A DNA stretch of 5,588 nt from Rickettsia typhi (GTDB taxonomy: Bacteria > Pseudomonadota > Gammaproteobacteria > Burkholderiales > Burkholderiaceae_C), in the NCBI GenBank assembly GCA_943325485.2, contig CALPPP020000097.1:1-5588 (forward strand), in the 5' to 3' direction. Shown here one piece after another: positions 1-5,588 of this stretch (position 1 is the stretch's first letter; each line of letters begins with the position of its first letter). The notes under the pieces were generated by a model. It had not been told where the DNA came from. It searched no databases and saw only the letters and a list, made by a program, of their open reading frames with translations. The position numbers and the translations under genes were made by a program.

Positions 1-287
1 CTTTGGGCGAGACACGCCCAGCTTGGAAGGTATTGCGCGTTTTGGCCAATATGTTGGGTGTGAATGGTTTTGATTACGACACGGTCGAGGAAATCCGTGC
101 AGATGTTTTGTTGCCTGACTGGTCTTCGCGTTTGAGCAATGCTTGCGACCAAGCCATGACCCAGTTGCCCGTGATGGCCCACGCACCCGAAACGGCGCGT
201 ATTTACTGCTTAGATGGCCTCGTACGCCGCTCACCCTCGCTGCAACAAACGGCAGATGCCCAAGCAAAGGAAGTCTTTCATGTCTGA
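1..287 (+). CDS. nuoG: NADH-quinone oxidoreductase subunit G, C-terminal end (partial)
   Basis: Only the last 94 complete codons are present, read in the frame beginning at base 3; the 5' end lies outside the window and the stop is TGA at 285-287. NuoG is the large Fe-S subunit of the peripheral arm of complex I, related to molybdopterin oxidoreductases, and helps carry electrons from NADH towards the quinone site. The catalytic Fe-S motifs are upstream and not visible here. What is visible is the characteristic tail: a [16 protein letters not shown] stretch, then [14 protein letters not shown]. Near the end come an Ile-Tyr pair and a [13 protein letters not shown] segment, where the tail of molybdopterin-type NuoG proteins usually has 'RRAPSLQ.T'. 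The assignment also rests on position directly before nuoH. The last 8 bases overlap the nuoH start. The TTG at base 3 is an internal leucine codon, not a start. Confidence 0.93.
   Translation, partial: LGETRPAWKVLRVLANMLGVNGFDYDTVEEIRADVLLPDWSSRLSNACDQAMTQLPVMAHAPETARIYCLDGLVRRSPSLQQTADAQAKEVFHV
266..273 (+). promoter_or_regulatory. Ribosome-binding site of nuoH
   Basis: AAAGGAAG lies six bases before the ATG at 280, inside the 3' end of nuoG. It decides the nuoH start: the same reading frame stays open upstream to an ATG at 214, but the extra 22 residues would be translated from nuoG coding sequence and look nothing like NuoH. Confidence 0.8.
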
Positions 288-1362
288 CTGGCTTTATCAG
301 ACAGGGTTTGCGCTGATGGACGCCTCTTGGTGGCAGACCATGGCTTGGCCCGTGCTTTGGATATTGCTCAAGATTGTGGGCGTGGTGTTGCCTTTGCTTT
401 TGTGTGTGGCTTATTTGACGTTGTGGGAGAGAAAAGCCATTGGCTTTACCCAAATTCGATTTGGCCCTAACCGCGTGGGACCCTTGGGGCTGTTGCAACC
501 CATTGCCGATGCACTGAAGGTATTCACCAAAGAAATCATTCAACCCACACAGGCAAGCAAAGGTTTGTTTTTCATGGGACCTGTGATGACCATGATGCCT
601 GTGCTCGCAGCATGGGCGGTGGTGCCGTTTGGTCCTGAAGTGGCCTTGGCCAATATCAATGCAGGCTTGCTGTTTTTAATGGCCATCACTTCTTTAGAGG
701 TTTACGGCATCATCATTGCCGGTTGGGCATCCAACTCGAAGTACGCTTTATTAGGTGCATTGAGAGCCTCAGCCCAAATGGTCAGCTACGAAATCGCCAT
801 GGGCTTTGCCTTGGTCGTGGTCTTGATGGTCTCTGGCAGTTTGAATCTCACAGACATAGTGATGGGTCAAAACAAAGGCATGTTTGCCGACATGGGTTTG
901 ACTTTCTTGTCATGGAATTGGCTGCCCCTTCTGCCTATTTTCTTGGTCTACTTTATTTCCAGTTTGGCTGAGACCAACCGCCATCCTTTCGATGTGGTCG
1001 AAGGTGAATCCGAGATCGTGGCGGGGCACATGATTGAATACTCCGGTATGTCGTTTGCCTTGTTCTTCCTTGGCGAATACGCCAACATGATTTTGGTCTC
1101 CACCATTGCTGTGTTGCTTTTTCTGGGTGGGTGGTTGCCTCCTGTGGACAGTGTGTGGTTGACGTGGATCCCGGGTTGGATATGGTTAGGCTTGAAAACC
1201 TTTGTGGTGGTGACCATGTTCTTATGGGTGAGAGCGACCTTCCCACGCTTTCGTTACGACCAAATCATGCGCTTGGGTTGGAAAATTTTCATCCCCATCA
1301 CTTTGGTGTGGTTGGTCGTGGTTGGTATTTGGATGCAAACACCATGGAATATTTGGTCATGA
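280..1362 (+). CDS. nuoH: NADH-quinone oxidoreductase subunit H
   Basis: A 360-residue integral membrane protein (ND1 homologue) that forms the quinone-binding chamber with the NuoB/NuoD/NuoI interface and links the peripheral arm to the membrane arm. About eight membrane segments are visible, roughly at residues 22-47, 98-117, 127-149, 166-186, 214-230, 256-284, 299-320 and 335-352. Family signatures are clear: [19 protein letters not shown] at about 50-68, [13 protein letters not shown] at 73-85, and the acidic [20 protein letters not shown] loop at 231-250, which in known structures lies on the cytoplasmic side near the quinone path. The Glu and Asp residues of this loop and the adjacent EYSGM are intact. 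The start at 280 is chosen over 214 from the ribosome-binding site and from the length expected for betaproteobacterial NuoH. It overlaps nuoG by 8 bases, so translation is probably coupled. The 13-base gap to nuoI places both genes in one transcript. No defect is seen. Confidence 0.98.
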   Translation: MSDWLYQTGFALMDASWWQTMAWPVLWILLKIVGVVLPLLLCVAYLTLWERKAIGFTQIRFGPNRVGPLGLLQPIADALKVFTKEIIQPTQASKGLFFMGPVMTMMPVLAAWAVVPFGPEVALANINAGLLFLMAITSLEVYGIIIAGWASNSKYALLGALRASAQMVSYEIAMGFALVVVLMVSGSLNLTDIVMGQNKGMFADMGLTFLSWNWLPLLPIFLVYFISSLAETNRHPFDVVEGESEIVAGHMIEYSGMSFALFFLGEYANMILVSTIAVLLFLGGWLPPVDSVWLTWIPGWIWLGLKTFVVVTMFLWVRATFPRFRYDQIMRLGWKIFIPITLVWLVVVGIWMQTPWNIWS

Positions 1363-1365
1363 AGC

Positions 1366-1369
1366 GGAG
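1366..1369 (+). promoter_or_regulatory. Ribosome-binding site of nuoI
   Basis: GGAG sits six bases before the ATG at 1376, in the short gap after the nuoH stop. It decides the nuoI start. The frame is open upstream to an ATG at 1322, but those 18 extra codons lie within nuoH and give a non-family N-terminus. Confidence 0.72.
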
Positions 1370-1375
1370 CCTGAG

Positions 1376-1897
1376 ATGACAACGCTTGAGTCAAGCACCT
1401 ACCGTGCAGCTTTTTCTTGGAAAGATTTCTTTTCCAGTTTCTTATTGCTTGAGATGTTCAAAGGCATGGCCATCACTGGCAAATACATGTTTGCCAAGAA
1501 GATCACGGTACAGTTTCCTGAAGAGAAAACCCCGCTCAGTCCGCGCTTCAGGGGCTTACATGCTTTGCGTAGGTATGACAATGGTGAAGAGCGTTGCATT
1601 GCTTGCAAGCTTTGCGAGGCGGTATGCCCTGCCATGGCCATCACCATTGAATCGGATGTCAGGGAAGATGGTTCGAGGCGCACATCGCGCTATGACATCG
1701 ACTTGACCAAATGCATTTTTTGTGGCTTTTGCGAAGAAAGTTGCCCAGTCGACTCCATTGTCGAAACCCATATATTCGAATACCACGGTGAAAAGCGCGG
1801 GGATTTGTATTTCACCAAAGAGATGTTGCTGGCTGTTGGTGACCGCTACGAGCCTCAAATTGCAGCAAGCAAGGCGGCTGACGCCAAATACCGCTGA
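1376..1897 (+). CDS. nuoI: NADH-quinone oxidoreductase subunit I (8Fe-8S ferredoxin type)
   Basis: A 173-residue ferredoxin-like subunit of the peripheral arm, docked on the membrane. It holds two [4Fe-4S] clusters (N6a and N6b) that pass electrons to the terminal cluster N2 in NuoB. Two complete motifs are visible: [12 protein letters not shown] (Cys74, 77, 80, 84) and [12 protein letters not shown] (Cys113, 116, 119, 123). As in other 2x[4Fe-4S] ferredoxins, the fourth Cys of each motif is expected to ligate the opposite cluster. The N-terminal part (about 17-45, including [16 protein letters not shown]) matches the amphipathic helices that anchor NuoI to the membrane near Nuo[21 protein letters not shown] (45-64) and the [10 protein letters not shown] region are typical of the proteobacterial subunit. 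The C-terminal part, with [10 protein letters not shown] (143-152), is also normal. Length is close to the roughly 160-180 residues usual for the family. It is followed 21 bases later by nuoJ. Confidence 0.98.
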   Translation: MTTLESSTYRAAFSWKDFFSSFLLLEMFKGMAITGKYMFAKKITVQFPEEKTPLSPRFRGLHALRRYDNGEERCIACKLCEAVCPAMAITIESDVREDGSRRTSRYDIDLTKCIFCGFCEESCPVDSIVETHIFEYHGEKRGDLYFTKEMLLAVGDRYEPQIAASKAADAKYR

Positions 1898-1901
1898 TCA
1901 C

Positions 1902-1905
1902 AGGA
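1902..1905 (+). promoter_or_regulatory. Possible ribosome-binding site of nuoJ, unusually distant
   Basis: AGGA is the only purine-rich match in the 21-base nuoI-nuoJ gap, and it lies 13 bases before the ATG at 1919, farther than the usual 5-9. No ATG, GTG or TTG start exists upstream in frame before the in-frame TGA at 1895-1897. The 1919 start is therefore firm even though the signal is weak. Translation may depend partly on ribosomes arriving from nuoI. Confidence 0.4.
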
Positions 1906-1918
1906 CTCCCCAATTTCC

Positions 1919-2560
1919 ATGGACTTTACCTCGATCTTTTTTTACACCTTCTCTGCCGTGATGTTGTTTGCGGCTTTCAAGGTCATCACGTCTCGCAACC
2001 CTGTTCATAGCGCCTTGTATTTGGTGCTGTGTTTTTTTCAGGCATCAGCGATTTGGATGCTGTTGCAGGCAGAGTTTTTGTCTATCACTTTGATTCTGGT
2101 CTATGTAGGCGCAGTGATGGTGTTGTTCCTGTTTGTGGTGATGATGCTTGACATCAATATCGAAGCCATGCGCAAAGGTTTTTGGAGCCATTTCCCATTG
2201 GCAGCATCGATTGGGGCGGTCTTGGCTCTGGAGTTGGCGTCTGTGCTCTTAGGCGGTTTCAGGCTGACGCAGGCACCAGTGACGGCTGCGTTGCCTGAAG
2301 GGCAGCAGTACTCCAACACCAAAGAATTAGGGATAGTCTTGTACACCGAGTATTTATACCCCTTAGAAGTCGCTGCGGTGATTTTGCTGGTGGCTATTGT
2401 TGCTGCCATTGCTTTAACGTTGCGTGAGCGCAAAGACAGCAAAGCGCAAAACCCTTCTGACCAAGTCAGGGTGAAAGCTGCGGATCGGATGCAGTTGGTC
2501 AAGATGGCACCCGTTCGTCAACCCACGGTGTCTGAACCTGAGGAGGGCAAAGCACCATGA
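1919..2560 (+). CDS. nuoJ: NADH-quinone oxidoreductase subunit J
   Basis: A 213-residue membrane subunit (ND6 homologue) at the junction of the quinone-binding module and the proton-pumping arm. Five membrane segments are visible, roughly at residues 3-21, 27-48, 54-77, 93-112 and 143-167. The strongly conserved third segment, [19 protein letters not shown] (about 60-78), is the helix that carries a pi-bulge in solved complex I structures and rearranges during turnover. [12 protein letters not shown] (26-37) is the usual second-helix entry. After the last membrane segment there is a hydrophilic tail of about 45 residues containing QVRVKAADR and a Pro/Glu-rich end. Such a tail is seen in betaproteobacterial NuoJ, to my recollection, and varies in sequence. 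The stop TGA overlaps the nuoK start as ATGA, and the tail codons also contain the strong nuoK ribosome-binding site. The start is fixed by an upstream in-frame stop. Confidence 0.97.
   Translation: MDFTSIFFYTFSAVMLFAAFKVITSRNPVHSALYLVLCFFQASAIWMLLQAEFLSITLILVYVGAVMVLFLFVVMMLDINIEAMRKGFWSHFPLAASIGAVLALELASVLLGGFRLTQAPVTAALPEGQQYSNTKELGIVLYTEYLYPLEVAAVILLVAIVAAIALTLRERKDSKAQNPSDQVRVKAADRMQLVKMAPVRQPTVSEPEEGKAP
2541..2547 (+). promoter_or_regulatory. Strong ribosome-binding site of nuoK
   Basis: AGGAGGG, a near-perfect anti-16S match, lies nine bases before the nuoK ATG and inside the last codons of nuoJ. It is the best such site in the window. A strong site plus an ATGA overlap suggests nuoK can both initiate independently and be coupled to nuoJ. 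Confidence 0.82.
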
Positions 2561-2865
2561 ATGTCACGCTGGGTCACTACCTCACCTTGGGTGCTATTTT
2601 GTTTTCTTTGTCGGTGATTGGTATCTTTTTGAACCGCAAAAACTTGATTGTGCTGTTGATGGCCATTGAGTTGATGCTGCTGGCGGTCAACATGAATTTC
2701 GTCGCTTTCTCTCATTACCTCGGCGATATACATGGCCAGATTTTTGTGTTTTTCATTCTCACAGTGGCTGCTGCAGAGTCCGCCATTGGCTTGGCCATAT
2801 TGGTCTTGTTGTTTCGCAATCGCGCCAGCGTTCAAGCCGATGAACTGAATGCGCTCAAGGGTTGA
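2557..2865 (+). CDS. nuoK: NADH-quinone oxidoreductase subunit K
   Basis: A 102-residue membrane subunit (ND4L homologue), essentially the standard family length of about 100. It sits between NuoJ/NuoH and the antiporter-like subunits and passes charge along the central hydrophilic axis of the membrane arm. Three membrane segments are visible, roughly at residues 5-24, 30-52 and 61-86. Both functionally key acidic residues are present: Glu38 in [13 protein letters not shown] and Glu74 in [14 protein letters not shown], corresponding to Glu36 and Glu72 of Escherichia coli Nuo[13 protein letters not shown] (24-35) and [14 protein letters not shown] (61-74) are typical. The start overlaps the nuoJ stop by four bases (ATGA). 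The stop TGA overlaps the ATG of a four-codon frame that leads to nuoL. No odd features are seen in the protein. Confidence 0.98.
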   Translation: MNVTLGHYLTLGAILFSLSVIGIFLNRKNLIVLLMAIELMLLAVNMNFVAFSHYLGDIHGQIFVFFILTVAAAESAIGLAILVLLFRNRASVQADELNALKG

Positions 2866-2879
2866 TGGATAAGCAATGA
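2865..2879 (+). other. Four-codon reading frame bridging nuoK and nuoL
   Basis: ATG-GAT-AAG-CAA-TGA starts on the last base of the nuoK stop (TGATG arrangement) and ends on a TGA that overlaps the nuoL start codon (ATGA). The nuoL start itself has no well-placed ribosome-binding site: AAGGG at 2857-2861 is 14 bases away, and GGATAAG at 2867-2873 is only two bases away. The frame could act as a termination-reinitiation relay, but it is short enough to be chance. The sequence layout is certain; the function is inference. Confidence 0.25.
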
Positions 2880-4879
2880 ACTCAACGCTTCAAGCCTCCA
2901 CATTGCTCACCATTGCGCTAGCGCCTTTGGCCGGTTCATTGCTTGCGGGTATTTTTGGAACTGCTTTGGGTGGTGCGTGGATGGGCCGCAAGCTCAGCCA
3001 CGGCCTGACTATTTTTGGCGTGTTGCTTTCCTTTGTTTTGTCTGCACAAACTTTGCTGCAGGTAGTACAAGAGGGCGCTCGTTTCAATGAAACCATTTAC
3101 ACCTGGATGGTCGTTGGCGACTTGAAAATGGAGGTCGGCTTCTTGGTGGATGGCTTGACTGCCATGATGATGTGCGTGGTGACCTTTGTTTCGCTGATGG
3201 TGCACATCTACACCGTCGGCTACATGAAAGAGGACGAGGGCTACAACCGCTTTTTTGCCTACATCTCTTTGTTCACCTTCTCCATGCTGATGCTGGTGAT
3301 GAGCAACAACTTGCTGCAACTCTTTTTTGGGTGGGAAGCGGTGGGCTTGGTTTCTTATTTGCTGATTGGGTTTTGGTTTAACAAACCCAGTGCAGTGTTT
3401 GCCAACATGAAAGCATTTTTGGTCAACCGCGTGGGTGACTTTGGCTTTATTTTGGGTATTGGTTTGATTGCTGCTTATGCTGGCACGTTGAATTACGCCG
3501 AGGTGTTTGCCAAAGCTTCTGACTTGGGTGCACTTACCTTGCCAGGCACTTCATGGATGCTGGTGACAGTGATTTGTATTTGCCTCTTCATTGGAGCCAT
3601 GGGTAAGTCTGCACAGTTTCCTTTGCATGTTTGGTTGCCAGATTCCATGGAAGGTCCCACGCCCATTTCAGCCTTGATTCATGCGGCCACCATGGTGACT
3701 GCGGGTATCTTCATGGTCGCACGTATGTCACCCTTGTTCGAGTTGTCTGATACCGCCTTGAACCTCATCATGGTGGTGGGTTCCATCACTGCCTTGTTCA
3801 TGGGGTTTTTGGGCATTGTGCAAAACGACATCAAACGGGTGGTGGCTTATTCCACCTTGTCGCAACTGGGTTATATGACGGTGGCCTTGGGCGCTTCTGC
3901 CTATTCTGTGGCTGTGTTTCATCTGATGACCCATGCTTTTTTCAAAGCCTTGCTGTTTTTGGCGGCGGGTTCGGTCATCATCGGAATGCACCACAACCAA
4001 GACATTCGCTACATGGGTGGTGTTCGCAAATACATGCCTGTTACCTGGATCACTTCTTTGTTGGGTTCTTTGGCACTGATTGGCACACCGCTTTTCTCTG
4101 GTTTTTATTCCAAGGACAGCATCATTGAGACCGTGGCGCACAGCCACTTACCTGCTGCTGGCTGGGCCTATTTTGCGGTTCTGGCCGGGGTGTTCATTAC
4201 CGCGTTCTATTCGTTTCGAATGTATTTTTTGGTCTTTCATGGCAAAGAACGCTTTGATCAAAACCCTGAAGCACACCATGGACATGGCGACCACCATGCC
4301 CCGCATGAGTCGCCTTGGGTGGTCACTTTGCCCTTGGTGCTGTTGGCTATTCCCTCGGTGTTGATCGGCTACTTCACGATAGAGCCCATGCTCTTTGGCG
4401 ATTTCCTTAAAGACGCCATCTACGTCAATGCCGATCTCCATCCTGCCATGCGTGAATTTCAGAAGGTATTCCATGGCGCATGGGCCATGGCCTTGCACGC
4501 CTTGTCTTCAGTGCCTTTGCTGTTGGCGATGAGCGGTTTAACCCTGTCTTATTACATGTACATCGTCAATCCTGCGTTGCCAGCGGCTATTCTTCGCACC
4601 TTTAAGCCGTTGCACACTTTGCTGGTCAATAAATATTATTTAGACGACTTTAATGAAAAGGTGCTTGCCCGAGGTTCTCGTGCATTGGCCTCGGTGTTGT
4701 GGAAACGTGGCGACCAAGGCTTGATTGATGGCTTGGTCGTCAACGGCTCTTGGAAAGTGGTGGCCTTTGTTTCACGCTTGAGTCGTCAACTGCAAACTGG
4801 TTTTCTGTACCACTACGCCTTGGTGATGATTTTGGGCATGTTTGGCCTCATCACTTGGTTTGTTTGGTTAAACCCCTGA
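2876..4879 (+). CDS. nuoL: NADH-quinone oxidoreductase subunit L (antiporter-like proton pump)
   Basis: A 667-residue subunit (ND5 homologue) at the far end of the membrane arm, believed to translocate protons; it is Mrp-antiporter related. Key residues are all visible. Glu154 is in LFFGWEAVGLVSY, Asp188 in NRVGD and Lys244 in GKSAQFPLHVWLPD. His269 is in LIHAATMVTAG, His349, His353 and Lys357 in HLMTHAFFKALLFL, and Lys413 in GFYSKD. They match E. coli Glu144, Asp178, Lys229, His254, His334, His338, Lys342 and Lys399 with a shift of 10 to 15. Most of residues 5-505 is closely spaced hydrophobic helices. The C-terminal part has NKYYLDDFNE (585-594) and a final hydrophobic segment (about 645-665), consistent with the long lateral helix and its last anchor. 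It is longer than the 613-residue E. coli protein, partly through a His-rich loop at 465-480. The start is fixed by an in-frame TAA at 2870-2872. The ribosome-binding site is weak. Confidence 0.98.
   Translation: MNSTLQASTLLTIALAPLAGSLLAGIFGTALGGAWMGRKLSHGLTIFGVLLSFVLSAQTLLQVVQEGARFNETIYTWMVVGDLKMEVGFLVDGLTAMMMCVVTFVSLMVHIYTVGYMKEDEGYNRFFAYISLFTFSMLMLVMSNNLLQLFFGWEAVGLVSYLLIGFWFNKPSAVFANMKAFLVNRVGDFGFILGIGLIAAYAGTLNYAEVFAKASDLGALTLPGTSWMLVTVICICLFIGAMGKSAQFPLHVWLPDSMEGPTPISALIHAATMVTAGIFMVARMSPLFELSDTALNLIMVVGSITALFMGFLGIVQNDIKRVVAYSTLSQLGYMTVALGASAYSVAVFHLMTHAFFKALLFLAAGSVIIGMHHNQDIRYMGGVRKYMPVTWITSLLGSLALIGTPLFSGFYSKDSIIETVAHSHLPAAGWAYFAVLAGVFITAFYSFRMYFLVFHGKERFDQNPEAHHGHGDHHAPHESPWVVTLPLVLLAIPSVLIGYFTIEPMLFGDFLKDAIYVNADLHPAMREFQKVFHGAWAMALHALSSVPLLLAMSGLTLSYYMYIVNPALPAAILRTFKPLHTLLVNKYYLDDFNEKVLARGSRALASVLWKRGDQGLIDGLVVNGSWKVVAFVSRLSRQLQTGFLYHYALVMILGMFGLITWFVWLNP
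4274..4306 (+). other. Histidine-rich loop within NuoL
   Basis: Residues 467-477 of NuoL contain six histidines in eleven positions (HHGHGDHHAPH), between the membrane segment ending near 455 and the one beginning near 482. Similar His/Gly/Asp-rich loops occur in NuoL of many proteobacteria, so this is probably a variable surface loop. Metal binding is possible by composition but unsupported. Confidence 0.6.
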
Positions 4880-4902
4880 GCTGATTGAGATGCATATCCA
4901 AA

Positions 4903-4915
4903 CTTTTAAAAGAGA
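4903..4915 (+). promoter_or_regulatory. Weak ribosome-binding site of nuoM overlapping a short palindrome
   Basis: The 42-base nuoL-nuoM gap (4880-4921) is the largest non-coding stretch in the window. The only purine-rich signal before the start is AAAAGAGA (4908-4915), six bases before the ATG at 4922. The perfect ten-base palindrome CTTTTAAAAG (4903-4912) overlaps it. With no loop and only two G-C pairs it is unlikely to form a stable hairpin. No terminator or convincing promoter is seen in the gap. Confidence 0.45.
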
Positions 4916-4921
4916 CACGCT

Positions 4922-5588
4922 ATGGGGATGTTGAGTCTGGCCATTTGGACACCCATTGTGTTGGGCGTTCTTATTTTTGCATTGGGTCGGGATGAACATG
5001 CTGGCTTGGTGCGTTGGGCTTCCTTGTTTTCAGCGCTCTTGAGTTTTTTTCTTTGCATCCCTTTGTATACCGAATTTGACAACAGCAGCGCATCGATGCA
5101 GTTTGTTGAAAACATGCCTTGGGTTTTGCGCTTCAATATGTCCTACCACTTAGGCGTTGATGGGATTTCTCTTTGGTTTGTATTGCTGACCTCCTTCATC
5201 ACCTTGGTGGTGGTGATTTCTGCATGGGAAGTCATCACGGAACGTGTGCACCAATACATGGGTGCTTTCTTGGTTTTGAGCGGTGTCATGACCGGTGTCT
5301 TTTGTGCACTTGACGGCATGTTGTTTTATGTGTTCTTCGAGGCTACGCTGATTCCCATGTACCTCATCATTGGTATCTGGGGTGGGCCCAACAAGATTTA
5401 CGCCGCTTTCAAGTTCTTCCTTTACACCTTGATGGGTTCTTTGTTGATGTTGGTGGCTTTGATTTACCTCTACATCCAATCGGGTGGCAGTTTTGATTTA
5501 ACTGTCTGGCAAGCCTTGCCCTTGTCATCTCAAGCGCAGACGCTATTGTTCTTTGCATTTTTTGCCGCATTTGCGGTCAAAGTCCCGA
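4922..5588 (+). CDS. nuoM: NADH-quinone oxidoreductase subunit M, N-terminal part (partial)
   Basis: The first 222 codons are present and the gene runs off the right edge of the window without a stop. NuoM (ND4 homologue) is the antiporter-like, proton-translocating subunit next to NuoL in the membrane arm; the full family length is about 490-510 residues. Visible hydrophobic segments are roughly at residues 2-20, 30-49, 79-101, 112-129, 131-153, 160-185 and 204-220. HLGVDGISLWFVLLT (76-90) is a family signature. Glu140 in FYVFFEATLIPMYLIIGIWG corresponds to E. coli Glu144. Lys220, two residues before the edge, corresponds to the essential mid-membrane Lys234. The start at 4922 (MGMLSLAIWTP) follows an in-frame TAA at 4907-4909, so nothing longer is possible. 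An ATG at 4928 is a less likely alternative because no ribosome-binding site is correctly placed for it. nuoN is expected downstream of the window. Confidence 0.97.
   Translation, partial: MGMLSLAIWTPIVLGVLIFALGRDEHAGLVRWASLFSALLSFFLCIPLYTEFDNSSASMQFVENMPWVLRFNMSYHLGVDGISLWFVLLTSFITLVVVISAWEVITERVHQYMGAFLVLSGVMTGVFCALDGMLFYVFFEATLIPMYLIIGIWGGPNKIYAAFKFFLYTLMGSLLMLVALIYLYIQSGGSFDLTVWQALPLSSQAQTLLFFAFFAAFAVKVP

Noticed and set aside
214..279. Upstream extension of nuoH to an ATG at 214
   Set aside because: The 22 extra codons lie in the nuoG coding region in another frame and give a non-family N-terminus. The ATG at 280 has a good AAAGGAAG site.
1322..1375. Upstream extension of nuoI to an ATG at 1322
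   Set aside because: The extra residues overlap the end of nuoH and are not NuoI-like. The ATG at 1376 has GGAG six bases upstream.
1937..2038. Seven-T runs in nuoJ (1937-1943 and 2032-2038; another in nuoM at 5044-5050) as slippage or phase-variation tracts
   Set aside because: Runs of seven T are common in Phe/Leu-rich membrane-protein genes. The frames are intact, and phase variation of an essential-type respiratory complex is implausible.
2101..2502. 133-codon open frame on the - strand opposite nuoJ
   Set aside because: It lies wholly opposite a strongly conserved nuo gene, has no recognisable domain or ribosome-binding site, and its composition is what antisense of a membrane-protein gene gives. 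The other long - strand frames (948-1246, 2936-3319, 3728-4147, 4148-4498, 5150-5479) are rejected for the same reason.
4880..4921. Terminator or promoter between nuoL and nuoM
   Set aside because: The palindrome CTTTTAAAAG has no loop and is A/T-rich, with no GC stem followed by a T run. No convincing -35/-10 pair is visible, and nuoM is expected to be co-transcribed with nuoL.
4890..4934. ATG at 4890 as a short gene or alternative nuoM start
   Set aside because: It is out of frame with nuoM and reaches a TGA after about 14 codons; it has no ribosome-binding site.

Overview
The window is a contiguous internal segment of a bacterial respiratory complex I operon (proton-pumping NADH:quinone oxidoreductase, NDH-1). 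All genes lie on the + strand in the canonical order: 3' end of nuoG (1-287), nuoH (280-1362), nuoI (1376-1897), nuoJ (1919-2560), nuoK (2557-2865), nuoL (2876-4879) and the 5' part of nuoM (4922 to the window edge). About 98% of the bases are coding. The largest gap is 42 bases, between nuoL and nuoM. I see no RNA gene, mobile element, repeat array, promoter or intrinsic terminator.

Organism: the proteins read as betaproteobacterial, most like Burkholderiales and perhaps Comamonadaceae. Pointers are the [20 protein letters not shown] segment of NuoH, the NuoJ tail with a QVRVKAADR motif, and a 667-residue NuoL with a His-rich loop. Base composition looks moderate, and leucine is written mostly as TTG rather than the CTG favoured by high-GC members of the order. 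This suggests a moderate-GC, possibly freshwater lineage. The placement is inference from remembered family patterns, not from a search.

Layout and cooperation: NuoG (peripheral arm, Fe-S) and NuoI (two [4Fe-4S] clusters) pass electrons from NADH towards the quinone pocket formed with NuoH at the membrane junction. NuoJ and NuoK form the short membrane link carrying charge from that pocket into the arm. NuoL and NuoM are antiporter-like proton-translocating subunits at the distal end. Every catalytic or proton-path residue I checked is present: eight Cys in NuoI, Glu38/Glu74 in NuoK, Glu154/Lys244/Lys413 in NuoL, and Glu140/Lys220 in NuoM.

Translation looks coupled. nuoG/nuoH overlap by 8 bases and nuoJ/nuoK by 4 (ATGA). 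nuoK is joined to nuoL through a four-codon reading frame whose start overlaps the nuoK stop and whose stop overlaps the nuoL start. That relay, and the weak ribosome-binding sites of nuoJ, nuoL and nuoM, are the only mildly unusual points. This is a conserved housekeeping region, and I found no evidence of an undescribed system.
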